A DNA stretch of 64,000 bases from Segatella copri (GTDB taxonomy: Bacteria > Bacteroidota > Bacteroidia > Bacteroidales > Bacteroidaceae): the NCBI RefSeq assembly GCF_019249655.2, contig NZ_CP137557.1:2079001-2143000 (forward strand), given 5' to 3'. Position 1 is the stretch's first letter. Each line of letters starts with the position of its first letter. Positions 18,672 through 27,530 of this stretch are shown here, piece by piece. The notes below the pieces were generated by a model that had not been told where the DNA came from, ran no database searches, and saw nothing but the letters and a program-made list of their open reading frames with translations. The translations under genes were made by a program, and so were the position numbers.

Positions 18672-18679
18672 TAAATTTG
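18672..18679 (+). promoter_or_regulatory. -7 element of pfp
   Basis: TAAATTTG, 45 nt before the pfp ATG. The -33 region is only TTTC-like. Confidence 0.5.
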
Positions 18680-18723
18680 CAGTGTTTTTGAAGTTTCAAC
18701 TAATTAAAATATAAAAAGGAATT

Positions 18724-20373
18724 ATGGAAAAAAGTGCATTGCAGATTGCAAGAGCGGCTTATCAGCCAAAGTTGCCAAAGGCTCTTCAGGGTCCAGTAAA
18801 GGCTGTTGAAGGTGAGGCAACACAGTCAGTAGGTAACCAGGATGAAATCAAGGCGTTGTTCCCTAACACTTACGGAATGCCTGTCATTACTTTCGAGGCT
18901 GGCGAGGCTAAGGAACTCCCTGCTTTCAACGTAGGTGTTATCCTCTCTGGCGGTCAGGCTCCTGGCGGTCACAACGTTATCTCTGGTCTCTTCGACGGCG
19001 TGAAGTCTCTCAACCCAGCTAACAAGCTCTATGGCTTCATCCTCGGTCCTGGTGGTCTCGTAGATCACAAGTATATGGAGATTACTTCTGAGATCATGGA
19101 CGAGTACCGCAACACTGGTGGTTTCGATATCATCGGTTCTGGCCGTACCAAGCTGGAGAAGGAAGACCAGTTTGAGAAGGGTATCGAGATTCTCCGTGAA
19201 CTCGGCATCAAGGCGCTCGTTATCATCGGTGGTGACGACTCTAACACCAACGCTTGCGTTCTCGCTGAGTACTATGCTGCCAAGAAGTATGGCGTTCAGG
19301 TAATCGGTTGCCCTAAGACTATCGACGGTGACTTGAAGAACGAGCAGATTGAGACATCTTTCGGTTTCGATACAGCCTGCAAGACTTACTCTGAGCTCAT
19401 CGGTAACATCGAGCGCGACTGTAACTCTGCACGCAAGTACTGGCACTTCATCAAGTTGATGGGTCGTTCAGCTTCTCACATCGCTCTTGAGTGCGCTCTC
19501 CAGACCCAGCCAAACATCTGCTTGATTTCTGAGGAGGTAGAGGCTAAGGAGATGTCTTTGGATGACGTTGTAACATACATCGCTACAGCCGTAGCTAACC
19601 GTGCTGCTGAGGGCAACAACTTCGGTACTGTTCTCATCCCAGAGGGCTTGATCGAGTTCATCCCAGCTATCAAGAAGCTCATCGCAGAGTTGAACGAGGT
19701 TCTTACAGACCCTGCAACAGGCGAGAGCCGTGAGTTTGCCAGCGCTGAGGAGCAGATTGCTTTCGTTAAGGGCGCCATCGCTAAGGACAACCTCGCTGTA
19801 TTGGAGTCATTGCCAGCAGACGTAGCTCGCCAGCTTTGCCTCGACCGTGACCCTCACGGAAACGTACAGGTATCTCTCATCGAGACAGAGAAGTTGCTCT
19901 CTCGCATGGTAGCTGAGAAGTTGGCTGCTTGGAAGAAGGAAGGCAAGTACGTAGGTAAGTTCTCTGCTCAGCACCACTTCTTCGGTTACGAGGGACGTTG
20001 CGCAGCTCCTTCTAACTACGATGCTGACTACTGCTACTCACTCGGTTTCAACGCTTCTCGCCTCATCGCTAACGGCAAGACCGGTTACATGTCAATCATC
20101 AAGAACACAACAGCTCCTGCTGCTGAGTGGATTGCCGGTGGTGTGCCTATCACTATGATGATGAACATCGAGCGTCGTAACGGTGCTAACAAGCCAGTTA
20201 TCCGCAAGGCTCTCGTAGAGCTCGACGGTGCTCCATTCAAGTTCTTCGCTTCTAAGCGTGAGCAGTGGGCTAAGGAGACAGCTTATGTATATCCAGGTCC
20301 TATCCAGTACTGGGGTCCATCTGAGGTTTGCGATCAGACCACAAAGACTCTCCAGTTGGAGCAGGCCAAGTAA
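18724..20373 (+). CDS. pfp: PPi-dependent 6-phosphofructokinase (beta-type, long form)
   Basis: 549 aa. It phosphorylates fructose 6-phosphate with pyrophosphate, a reversible glycolytic step. [18 protein letters not shown] is the donor loop. GGDDSNTNA (GGDD rather than GGDG) and [10 protein letters not shown] mark PPi over ATP use. [11 protein letters not shown] contacts the sugar phosphate. The length is that of the long PFP clade. The coding sequence strongly favours a few codons (CTC, GGT, AAG), as expected for a highly expressed gene. Confidence 0.95.
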   Translation: MEKSALQIARAAYQPKLPKALQGPVKAVEGEATQSVGNQDEIKALFPNTYGMPVITFEAGEAKELPAFNVGVILSGGQAPGGHNVISGLFDGVKSLNPANKLYGFILGPGGLVDHKYMEITSEIMDEYRNTGGFDIIGSGRTKLEKEDQFEKGIEILRELGIKALVIIGGDDSNTNACVLAEYYAAKKYGVQVIGCPKTIDGDLKNEQIETSFGFDTACKTYSELIGNIERDCNSARKYWHFIKLMGRSASHIALECALQTQPNICLISEEVEAKEMSLDDVVTYIATAVANRAAEGNNFGTVLIPEGLIEFIPAIKKLIAELNEVLTDPATGESREFASAEEQIAFVKGAIAKDNLAVLESLPADVARQLCLDRDPHGNVQVSLIETEKLLSRMVAEKLAAWKKEGKYVGKFSAQHHFFGYEGRCAAPSNYDADYCYSLGFNASRLIANGKTGYMSIIKNTTAPAAEWIAGGVPITMMMNIERRNGANKPVIRKALVELDGAPFKFFASKREQWAKETAYVYPGPIQYWGPSEVCDQTTKTLQLEQAK

Positions 20374-20428
20374 TATACGATATATAAGTATATTATATAA
20401 GTAATATAAAAATACTCATATATTTTAT

Positions 20429-21331
20429 ATGTCAACAAGACGAACGGCTTCTACACAGAAAAAGGGGACTATGGCGAGGAAGAGTACATCTGCTCGGCGT
20501 GGTGGCTCTCGTGGCAGAAGGCGTTCGTCTTCTGTTTTCAGACGCTATCCCCGCTGGGCTTGGTGGATAGGCGGAACGGCAGTAGTCGTTCTCTACGTCT
20601 TCCTGTTTTATCATTTCTTCGTCAGTCCTACGGGATTCCGCTGGCGTGCGCTCTATGGCGACGAGGTTTATCCCGAGGGTTATGAGATTCATGGCATCGA
20701 CATCTCCCATTATCAGGGTGAGATTGATTGGGAGCGCTTGAAGGGTGCGATGATCAAGGGATGCCCTGTGCGCTTTGTCATCATCAAGAGCACCGAGGGT
20801 TCCAGCCGACTGGACGAGAATTTCCGGTCTAATTTCAACCAGGCGCGTGATTTCGGATTCATCCGTGGCGTATATCATTTCTGGAGCAACAAATCTTCTG
20901 CCCGCGACCAGGCGTATTATTTCCTGGATCAGGTGCATCTTACGGATGGCGACCTGCCTCCGGTGCTCGACATCGAGCATAAGCCTGATGACAAGAGTGT
21001 GGAAGATTTCCAGCGTGATGTGCTTACGTGGCTGCATATCGTGGAGGATAGGTATCATGTGAAACCTATCATCTACACCTATTATAAGTTTAAGGAGCAA
21101 TACCTGAGTGCGCCTGTTTTCGATGACTATCCTTACTGGATAGCCCACTATTACGTGGATAAGGTGCAATACAAGGGCAAGTGGAAGTTCTGGCAGCATA
21201 CCGATGCCGGAAAGCTGCCTGGCATCAAGGGCTACGTGGATTTCGACATCTACAACGGCAGCTATTACGACCTGAAACAGCTCTGCATCGGAAGCAACAA
21301 GAGCGAAAAGGTATTTGATGAGAACGAATAA
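20429..21331 (+). CDS. GH25-family lysozyme with N-terminal membrane anchor
   Basis: 300 aa. A very basic N-terminus (TRRTAS...RRGGSRGRRRSSS) is followed by one membrane segment (about 47-65, WWIGGTAVVVLYVFLFYHFF). Residues about 85-285 form a glycoside hydrolase 25 barrel. The key residues are DISHYQGEIDW, FVIIKSTEG, GVYHFW, PPVLDIEH (Asp/Glu catalytic pair) and YPYWIAHY. The product should cut the beta-1,4 bond between MurNAc and GlcNAc from the periplasmic side. The stop codon lies inside the terminator stem shared with prmA. Confidence 0.9.
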   Translation: MSTRRTASTQKKGTMARKSTSARRGGSRGRRRSSSVFRRYPRWAWWIGGTAVVVLYVFLFYHFFVSPTGFRWRALYGDEVYPEGYEIHGIDISHYQGEIDWERLKGAMIKGCPVRFVIIKSTEGSSRLDENFRSNFNQARDFGFIRGVYHFWSNKSSARDQAYYFLDQVHLTDGDLPPVLDIEHKPDDKSVEDFQRDVLTWLHIVEDRYHVKPIIYTYYKFKEQYLSAPVFDDYPYWIAHYYVDKVQYKGKWKFWQHTDAGKLPGIKGYVDFDIYNGSYYDLKQLCIGSNKSEKVFDENE

Positions 21332-21372
21332 AGGCTGATTTCCCGTAAATCCGGAAAATCAGCCTTTATTCG
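21325..21372. terminator. Terminator between convergent lysozyme and prmA genes
   Basis: Near-perfect 19-bp stem (one bulge) around AAGGCTGATTT, loop about 9 nt, followed by TTTTTTT on the plus strand. Confidence 0.85.
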
Positions 21373-21377
21373 TTTTT

Positions 21378-22247
21378 TTATCCCAGCACCAGGCAGGTCC
21401 AGTTGTTATCCACCTGTCTCGTTACTTCGTGCAGTCCCAGTTCTGCCGCCTTTTCCAGCAGCACCGGCACATCTTCCTCGTAGAAACCGCTCAGGATCAG
21501 GGTTCCGCCGATGTTCATCACGCTGCGGAAGAGGCGCATGTCGCTGAGCAGGATGTTGCGGTTGATGTTCGCCATCACCACATCGAAAACGCCGCTCACG
21601 TGGTTCAGCACATTGCAGTTGCCGAAGAGCACCTCCATGTTGTCTACGCCGTTCAGCACGGCATTGTGCTTGGCGTTCTCCACGCTCCATTCGTCGATGT
21701 CGTAGCCCACCACTTCCTTGGCACCCAGTTTGGAGGCGGTGAGTCCCAGAATGCCCGTTCCCGTGCCGCAATCCAGCACTCGCTTGGTCTTCACCGGCAT
21801 CTGCAGCAGTTGCGAGATGATCATGCGGGTGGTTTCGTGGTTGCCGGTTCCGAAGGCAAGTTTCGCTTCGATGCCTATCTCGATGATGTCGGGGCGGTTG
21901 CTGGTGTCGGGGTAGAGCTCAGGATGCTTGGCGTCGTAGATGACCACCTGGTCGGCTACGAAGATAGGGGCGAAGCCCTGCTCCTCCCATTCCTGGTTCC
22001 AGTCCTTGTCCTCGGCATCCTTGATGTCGTAGGTGATGCGGGTATCCATGATAGGGAAGTCGGCGATGTATTCGTCCAGTGCCTCCTTGTCAAAGAGGTC
22101 CTTCTGCACGTAAGCCTCCATGCCCGTTTCCGTTTCCTCGAAAGATTCGAATCCTGCCTCGGCAGCTCCGTCGGCAAGCAGGTCCTGGCAGGCTTGCATC
22201 AAGTCGGCAGTGGTCTCGATGTTGAATGTCGCTACTAAATATTTCAT
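21378..22247 (-). CDS. prmA: Ribosomal protein L11 methyltransferase
   Basis: 289-aa SAM-dependent methyltransferase modifying ribosomal protein L11. After an N-terminal substrate-recognition domain, residues about 100-289 hold EAKLAFGTGNHETTRM, VLDCGTGTGILGL (SAM loop), VVGYDIDEWSVENAKHNA and the catalytic-loop FDVVMANINRNIL (NxNR/NPPY position). The length matches PrmA. Single gene, convergent with the lysozyme. Confidence 0.94.
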   Translation of the reverse strand: MKYLVATFNIETTADLMQACQDLLADGAAEAGFESFEETETGMEAYVQKDLFDKEALDEYIADFPIMDTRITYDIKDAEDKDWNQEWEEQGFAPIFVADQVVIYDAKHPELYPDTSNRPDIIEIGIEAKLAFGTGNHETTRMIISQLLQMPVKTKRVLDCGTGTGILGLTASKLGAKEVVGYDIDEWSVENAKHNAVLNGVDNMEVLFGNCNVLNHVSGVFDVVMANINRNILLSDMRLFRSVMNIGGTLILSGFYEEDVPVLLEKAAELGLHEVTRQVDNNWTCLVLG

Positions 22248-22323
22248 GTTTAATATGTATTAATTTCTTGTCATAAAACGCCTTTGAATGTTCAAAAAAG
22301 CTAGAATTATTTTAAATCTTCTG

Positions 22324-22405
22324 CAAAATTATAAAAAAATAGGGGAAAACCTACATTATTTTAGGGAAATTCTGTATTTTTGCATAAAGATAAGCAATAT
22401 TTTTG
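22324..22405. promoter_or_regulatory. Back-to-back -7-like elements in the prmA / Trp-Tyr-rich gene gap
   Basis: Minus strand TAATTTTG (22324-22331) points to prmA. Plus strand TATTTTTG occurs twice (22375-22382, 22398-22405) pointing to the secreted-protein gene. None has a clear -33. The rest of this 290-bp gap shows no gene. Confidence 0.4.
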
Positions 22406-22539
22406 CACTAGAATTATTATATAGATAGAAAAAGGCTGTTTTTCAGCCCTCACTTGCATATATAATTCAGCAGATGATTCACGGATATGCAGGCCGTGAT
22501 GATTCGGGAAACGAAACTAAAGAATAGGAGAAATATACG

Positions 22540-23553
22540 ATGAAGAAAATGTATCTTCTGGCAGTCCTGATGGCAGCAGCCATGCCATTGACTTCGATGG
22601 CGCAGGACGACGACCTCTACTTCAACCCGAAGAAAGAGGCGAAGGAAAAAGCTGAGAAGCGAGCACGCCTCCAGCAGCAGTATGCTGCGCAGCGTGCATT
22701 TAGAGATAGCATCTACTCACTCTATTGGAGTGGGAGCGGGCGTGATGTGGATGAGTATAACCGTGGCGGACGCATCTTCAGTCATTTTGAGCATGTGGGC
22801 ACCGATTCGCTGGGCAACGACATCATCCAGTTTCATGTGGGCAAGGGGGTAAGACCCGACAGCATCTATGATGATGCGTATTTTGCCCAGAAATACATCA
22901 ACCAGGATGAGGATTTCGACTACACCCGCCGCATGAGCCGCTGGGATGGCTATTATGATCCGTGGTTCTACGGCTACTATGGCTATGGTCCGTACTACTG
23001 GCGTTCGCGCATGTGGGGATGGCACAATCCTTGGCGCTACGGCTACTATGCGGGCTGGTATGACCCATGGTTCGACCCATGGTATGATCCTTGGTATTAT
23101 GGCTATGCCGGATGGTATGGTGGCTGGTATGACCCATGGTATTACGGCTGGGGCGGCTGGTATGGTCCTTGGTACTGGGGTGGTCCGATGATAGGGCATG
23201 TAAGCTATGGCGGTTTTGCCGGCGGCAAGAGATATAACAATCCGGGTCGCATTGATGCTTCTCATGGATATGTTTATGGCGGATCCCAGGGCAACAGGAA
23301 TACCTATACCCGCAGAAGCGGTTCCAACCGCAGTTTCGGTCAGCGCCGTGACAACAATGGCTTCAACAATAATTCCAATTTCGGAACGCGCAGTAATTCC
23401 GGCTTCGGCAACAGCGGCAGCTTTGGTAATGGCGGCAGCTTCAGTGGCGGCAGCGTAGGCGGAGGTGGCAGCTTCGGTGGTGGCCATTCCGGTGGTGGCA
23501 GCTTTGGAGGCGGCGGTCGCTCTGGTGGCGGCAGCTTCGGAGGTCGCCGATAA
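22540..23553 (+). CDS. Exported Trp/Tyr/Gly-rich low-complexity protein
   Basis: 337 aa with a signal peptide (MKKMYLLAVLMAAAMPLTSMAQ). Residues about 25-130 are charged and helical (KKEAKEKAEKRARLQQQY). Residues about 135-225 are extraordinarily rich in aromatics and glycine, built from units such as WYDPWYYGY and GGWYGPWYWG. The last ~90 residues are Gly/Ser/Phe-rich (GGGSFGGGHSGGGSFGG). There is no catalytic domain. The composition suggests a structural or adhesive surface or periplasmic protein, which is inference only. Confidence 0.8.
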   Translation: MKKMYLLAVLMAAAMPLTSMAQDDDLYFNPKKEAKEKAEKRARLQQQYAAQRAFRDSIYSLYWSGSGRDVDEYNRGGRIFSHFEHVGTDSLGNDIIQFHVGKGVRPDSIYDDAYFAQKYINQDEDFDYTRRMSRWDGYYDPWFYGYYGYGPYYWRSRMWGWHNPWRYGYYAGWYDPWFDPWYDPWYYGYAGWYGGWYDPWYYGWGGWYGPWYWGGPMIGHVSYGGFAGGKRYNNPGRIDASHGYVYGGSQGNRNTYTRRSGSNRSFGQRRDNNGFNNNSNFGTRSNSGFGNSGSFGNGGSFSGGSVGGGGSFGGGHSGGGSFGGGGRSGGGSFGGRR

Positions 23554-23554
23554 A

Positions 23555-23676
23555 TACGCCCTGAAAGGATTTGCCATTTGCCAGCACGCCCTGAAAGGGC
23601 AGAAGCTCCTAGCCCAGGGCATCGCCCTGGGTTATAGTGGTTTTTATGAATACGCCCTGAAAGGGCAAAAGCTTTA
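23555..23676. repeat. Family-1 palindromic repeat, single arm plus fragments
   Basis: Three GCCCTGAAAGG-type units (the first truncated) and one AGCCCAGGGC / GCCCTGGG unit. It lies directly after the aromatic-rich gene and ends about 25 nt before the porin gene. Confidence 0.85.
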
Positions 23677-23700
23677 TAAACAATTAAAATTAGAAATAAT

Positions 23701-25332
23701 ATGAATCATTTGAAACATATACTTTTTGCCAGTGCGCTCGTGGCTTCCATGAGTGCCGCTGCGCAGGAAACCTATCAGGATACCAAGTTGGCTGCCAGCC
23801 AACTCACGGGTACCGCCCGCTATGTAGGTATGGGTGGAGCGATGGAGGCCTTGGGTGCCGACATCTCCACCATCAGCACCAACCCAGCCGGTGTGGGTCT
23901 TTTCCGCAAGAATCAGATTTCCCTCTCTGCTGGCGTCATCGCCCAGAGCGGTGCAGACAACAGTGTTTCCCTTGGCTATTCTACCATAGATATCAAGGGC
24001 AAGAAGAGTCATCCAACCTTCGACCAGGTAGGCATCGTCTGGTCTACGAAGATGAGAAACTCCAGTGCGCTCAATCTCGCATTCAATTATCATAAGAGTA
24101 CCGACTTCGGACAGCTCCTCAACGCAGCCAATACGCTCACGAAGGCTTCGCAGAACAAGTTGACTGCAGCCAAGCATGCCGAGGGTGTTGATGGATGGAG
24201 TGCCGTAGATGCAAACTTTGGCGGTTACAAGGATAATGCAGGCAATTATCAGAATGGTCTGCTCAATGTCACTTCCGATGGTGCCCTGGCTTTCGCCGAC
24301 GCCCAGTCTTATCTCTTCGGACAGTATCAGCATGGCTACATCGGCAGCTACGATTTCAATATCAGCGGTTCTATCGGCAATAGAGTATGGCTCGGTCTTA
24401 CCATCGGTTTGCATGATGTTCATTACAACAGTAATTCCCTCTATGCAGAGAATCTGGTGGATGGCAACTATAGCGATTCCTACGAGGAGATCAAGATTAC
24501 GGGTACGGGTTATGACGTGAAGGCAGGAGTCATCTTCCGTCCGGTAGAGGAGTCTCCTTTCCGCATCGGTGCCTACGTCAATTCTCCTGTGTTCTACGAT
24601 CTCTCGCTCAGCGCAGCCCACGATCTGAGTATGTATGGCGGTGAAGCACCAGCTACTTTCCAGGATAAGGATGCAGCCGGCAATATCGTCAATGTGCCTT
24701 GCTACACAAAGGGTGATAAGGGACAGACTGTGGATTACGACTTCCGCTTGAACACTCCTTGGAAGGTGGGTGTCAGCATGGGTCATACCGTGGGCAACTA
24801 TCTTGCCCTGGGTGCTACCTACGAGTATGCCTGGTACGACCACATGGACAACCGCGTGAAGGATGGCGGCTACTACGATTACTACTGGGGCGATTATTAC
24901 GAGACCAGCAGCAGCGATGATGTGATGAATGCTGATACCCGTGCCAACCTGAAGGGCGTAAGCACCTTGAAGGTGGGAGCGGAATTCAAGCCAACCTCCA
25001 TGCTTTCTCTGCGCCTGGGTTACAACTATGTATCGCCGATGTTCAGAGAGAATGCCTATCGTGATCAGTCGATTGGCAGCAATGGAGTAGATATCGCTAC
25101 TTCTACAGATTATACCAACTGGAAGGCGATGAATCGCATTACCTGCGGTGTGGGTTTCAACTACGAGAATCTGAATATTGATGTAGCTTATCAGTATACT
25201 ACCCAGAAGGGCGATTTCTATCCGTTTATGAGCTATGTGAATAAGAATGAAGCGTTGAGCAATATCCCAACTTCGTGCAAAGTGGATAACAATCGCCATC
25301 AATTGCTGATGACTGTGGGGTATAAGTTTTAA
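23701..25332 (+). CDS. FadL/OmpP1-family outer-membrane porin
   Basis: 543 aa with a signal peptide (to SMSAAAQ) and an outer-membrane beta-barrel pattern ending in Phe (LLMTVGYKF). The N-terminal hatch resembles FadL/TodX (GTARYVGMGGAMEALGADISTISTNPAGVGLFRKNQISL); the STNPAG motif is typical. These proteins carry hydrophobic compounds across the outer membrane. Bacteroidota copies are often labelled hemin receptor without proof. Single gene preceded by a family-1 repeat. Confidence 0.85.
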   Translation: MNHLKHILFASALVASMSAAAQETYQDTKLAASQLTGTARYVGMGGAMEALGADISTISTNPAGVGLFRKNQISLSAGVIAQSGADNSVSLGYSTIDIKGKKSHPTFDQVGIVWSTKMRNSSALNLAFNYHKSTDFGQLLNAANTLTKASQNKLTAAKHAEGVDGWSAVDANFGGYKDNAGNYQNGLLNVTSDGALAFADAQSYLFGQYQHGYIGSYDFNISGSIGNRVWLGLTIGLHDVHYNSNSLYAENLVDGNYSDSYEEIKITGTGYDVKAGVIFRPVEESPFRIGAYVNSPVFYDLSLSAAHDLSMYGGEAPATFQDKDAAGNIVNVPCYTKGDKGQTVDYDFRLNTPWKVGVSMGHTVGNYLALGATYEYAWYDHMDNRVKDGGYYDYYWGDYYETSSSDDVMNADTRANLKGVSTLKVGAEFKPTSMLSLRLGYNYVSPMFRENAYRDQSIGSNGVDIATSTDYTNWKAMNRITCGVGFNYENLNIDVAYQYTTQKGDFYPFMSYVNKNEALSNIPTSCKVDNNRHQLLMTVGYKF

Positions 25333-25376
25333 AATGTATTAATATACGCCACTTTCTTTTAAAAAAGTTTAGAGAA

Positions 25377-25408
25377 TTTGGTGGATTCAAATAAATTGAA
25401 TAACTTTG
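25377..25408 (+). promoter_or_regulatory. Consensus promoter with no protein gene downstream
   Basis: TTTG (25377-25380), a 20-nt spacer, TAACTTTG (25401-25408). The next plus-strand protein gene is more than 10 kb away, so it should drive a non-coding transcript. Confidence 0.65.
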
Positions 25409-25412
25409 CAAG

Positions 25413-25595
25413 TGGATTTCAGTCTATGATGGATCATAGGCATCGTTAAGCGTTAAAGAGGTGGCGTCCTCTTTGTTGTTTTGTAAGTCTAGGAGATTTT
25501 CCCTCTAGGGAAAAAAAGATATTAGTTTTTTTAGTGGTTAATTTAGTTTTAGTAAGTATGTGATAGGATCTGTTGTGAAACAGGTCCTATTTTTT
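25413..25595 (+). ncRNA. Candidate ~180-nt small RNA
   Basis: Runs from the promoter at 25377-25408 to the hairpin terminator at 25563-25595. Inside are a CTATGAT/ATCATAG dyad, an AAAGAGG/CCTCTTT stem with a 6-nt loop and a TTTTCCC/GGGAAAA stem. Its only frame from ATG is 7 codons (MMDHRHR). Family not recognised; it does not obviously fold like 6S or SRP RNA. Confidence 0.5.
25563..25595 (+). terminator. Terminator of the candidate small RNA
   Basis: 12-bp stem (ATAGGATCTGTT with AACAGGTCCTAT, one G-T pair), loop GTGA, then TTTTT. Confidence 0.8.
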
Positions 25596-25617
25596 GTATG
25601 TCCAGACGTAAGCAATA

Positions 25618-25760
25618 TGATGTGAAAAGACATCTGTTCTTGATGTGAAAAGATATCAGTTCTAGACTCAAAAAATATCTAGCCTTAAGGGAAAAAATAT
25701 CTAGCCTTAAGGCAAAATATATTTTCCCTTAAGGGTAAATATTCCTAGCCTTAAGGCTAA
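25618..25760. repeat. Two 23-bp tandem units and four CCTTAAGG palindromes
   Basis: Tandem TGATGTGAAAAGA-type units occupy 25618-25640 and 25641-25663. CCTTAAGG palindromes follow at 25683, 25705, 25727 and 25749, separated by A/T-rich AAATAT spacers. The same motif recurs at 63661-63710. Confidence 0.7.
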
Positions 25761-25767
25761 ATAAAAT

Positions 25768-25810
25768 AAGCCTTCAGGAGATGCCGCTTTCTTACGGCTC
25801 CTGAAGGCTT
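25768..25810 (-). terminator. Terminator of the first ABC-F gene
   Basis: 13-bp perfect stem AAGCCTTCAGGAG / CTCCTGAAGGCTT with a 17-nt loop, followed on the minus strand by TTATTTTATTT. Confidence 0.75.
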
Positions 25811-25852
25811 CTGATTCCTATTTCTTTACCAAATTCTGAAGTTCTCTGATTC

Positions 25853-27487
25853 CTATTTCTTCTCCAATTCCTGAAGGCTTTCCATCTTCTTCGACTCCAG
25901 GAACTCGTAGATGCCGCACAGATGTTCACGAACCCTGCCATGACCGAATTCATATACCTTGCTCACCAATCCATCCAGGAAATCACGGTCGTGACTCACC
26001 ACGATGAGCGTGCCGTCGAAATCAAGAAGCGCCTGCTTCAGCACATCCTTCGTCTTCAAGTCCAGATGATTAGTCGGCTCATCGAGAATCAGCAGATTCA
26101 CAGGCTCCAGCAGCAGCTTCAGAATGGCAAGACGGGTTCTTTCGCCACCCGACAATACCTTTACCTTCTTGGTAGAATCCTCGCCACCAAACATGAAGGC
26201 ACCCAGCAAATCGCGAATCTTGTTTCTTATCTCGCCCTTTGCCACATCATCTATGGTCTGGAACACCGTGAGCTCGCCATCCAGCAAAGAAGCCTGGTTC
26301 TGAGCAAAATAGCCTATCTGCACGTTATGCCCCAGCTCCAGCTTGCCCTCGTTCTGCAGCTGACCCATGATGCATTTCACCAGCGTAGACTTACCCTCGC
26401 CGTTTCTTCCCACGAAGGCAATCTTGTCGCCACGTTCCACGGTGAGGTTCACGCCGCTGAATATCTGCTTGTCATCAAACGACATCGCCACGTCGCTCAT
26501 CTGCACCGGATAGGCACCGCTTCTCGGACTCGGCGGGAACTTCAGTCGCAGTCGGCTGGTATCCTCTTCATCCACCTCGATGAGTTCCAGCTTTTCGAGC
26601 ATCTTCACGCGGCTCTGCACCTGGAAGGTCTTGGAGTAGGTGCCCTTGAACCGCTCGATGAAGTCCTTGGTTTCGGCTATCATCTTCTGCTGCTCCTCAT
26701 ATTTCTTCATCTGCTGCTCGCGGCGCTCCTTGCGCAGTTCCAGATACTGGCTGTAGGTGGCCTTGTAGTCGTAGATTCTGCCCATGGTCACCTCGATGGT
26801 GCGGGTGGTGATGTCGTCAACGAATTTGCGGTCGTGACTGATCACTACCACTGCCTTGGAACTGTTGATGATGAATTCTTCGAGCCATCCGATGGATTCG
26901 ATGTCGAGGTGGTTGGTAGGCTCATCGAGGAGCAATACATCAGGCGATTTCAGCAGCAGCTTTGCCAGCTCGATGCGCATGCGCCATCCTCCCGAGAACT
27001 CGCTGGTAGGGCGGTTGAAATCGGAACGCTCGAAGCCCAGTCCGAGCAGCGTCTTCTCTACATCCTCCTCGAAATGGGTCATGTCGATGGCGTAGAACTT
27101 TTCTGAAAGGGAAGAAACCTTCTCGATGAGCTGCATGTAGTCGTCGCTATCGTAGTCGGTGCGGGTGGTAAGCTCGTTGTTGATGCGGTCTATCTCCGCC
27201 TGCATCTCGTGCAGATGGGCGAAGGCCTGGCAGGTTTCCTCGAACACGGTTCTGCCGTCTTCGGTCATCAGGTGCTGAGGCAGATAGGCGATGACGCAGT
27301 CTTTCGGGGCGGATACGGTGCCACGGGTGGCATTTCTCACGCCTGCGATGATTTTGAGCAGGGTACTCTTTCCTGCGCCATTCTTGCCCATCAGGGCGAT
27401 ACGGTCCTTCTCGTTGATTTGGAAGGAAATGTCTTTGAATAGGGTGGTGCCGCCGAACTCGACGGTCAATCCATCAACTGTAATCAT
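25853..27487 (-). CDS. ABC-F family ATPase (ribosome-associated type)
   Basis: 544 aa, two ABC domains in one chain and no membrane segment. Domain 1 has GKNGAGKSTLL, signature FSGGWRMRIELAKLLL and LLLDEPTNHLD. The linker (about 240-310) is the charged helical ABC-F (P-site tRNA interaction) hairpin (LELRKERREQQMKKYEEQQ). Domain 2 has GRNGEGKSTLVK, LSGGERTRLA and LILDEPTNHLD. ABC-F proteins act on the ribosome in translation or antibiotic protection; which subclass is not certain. A partial duplication of the last codons lies just downstream. The promoter appears to be about 440 nt upstream, beyond a family-2 repeat. Confidence 0.92.
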   Translation of the reverse strand: MITVDGLTVEFGGTTLFKDISFQINEKDRIALMGKNGAGKSTLLKIIAGVRNATRGTVSAPKDCVIAYLPQHLMTEDGRTVFEETCQAFAHLHEMQAEIDRINNELTTRTDYDSDDYMQLIEKVSSLSEKFYAIDMTHFEEDVEKTLLGLGFERSDFNRPTSEFSGGWRMRIELAKLLLKSPDVLLLDEPTNHLDIESIGWLEEFIINSSKAVVVISHDRKFVDDITTRTIEVTMGRIYDYKATYSQYLELRKERREQQMKKYEEQQKMIAETKDFIERFKGTYSKTFQVQSRVKMLEKLELIEVDEEDTSRLRLKFPPSPRSGAYPVQMSDVAMSFDDKQIFSGVNLTVERGDKIAFVGRNGEGKSTLVKCIMGQLQNEGKLELGHNVQIGYFAQNQASLLDGELTVFQTIDDVAKGEIRNKIRDLLGAFMFGGEDSTKKVKVLSGGERTRLAILKLLLEPVNLLILDEPTNHLDLKTKDVLKQALLDFDGTLIVVSHDRDFLDGLVSKVYEFGHGRVREHLCGIYEFLESKKMESLQELEKK

Positions 27488-27530
27488 ATTTCTTTCTTAA
27501 ATCTTTATTTTATTATATTTTATTACTTAA

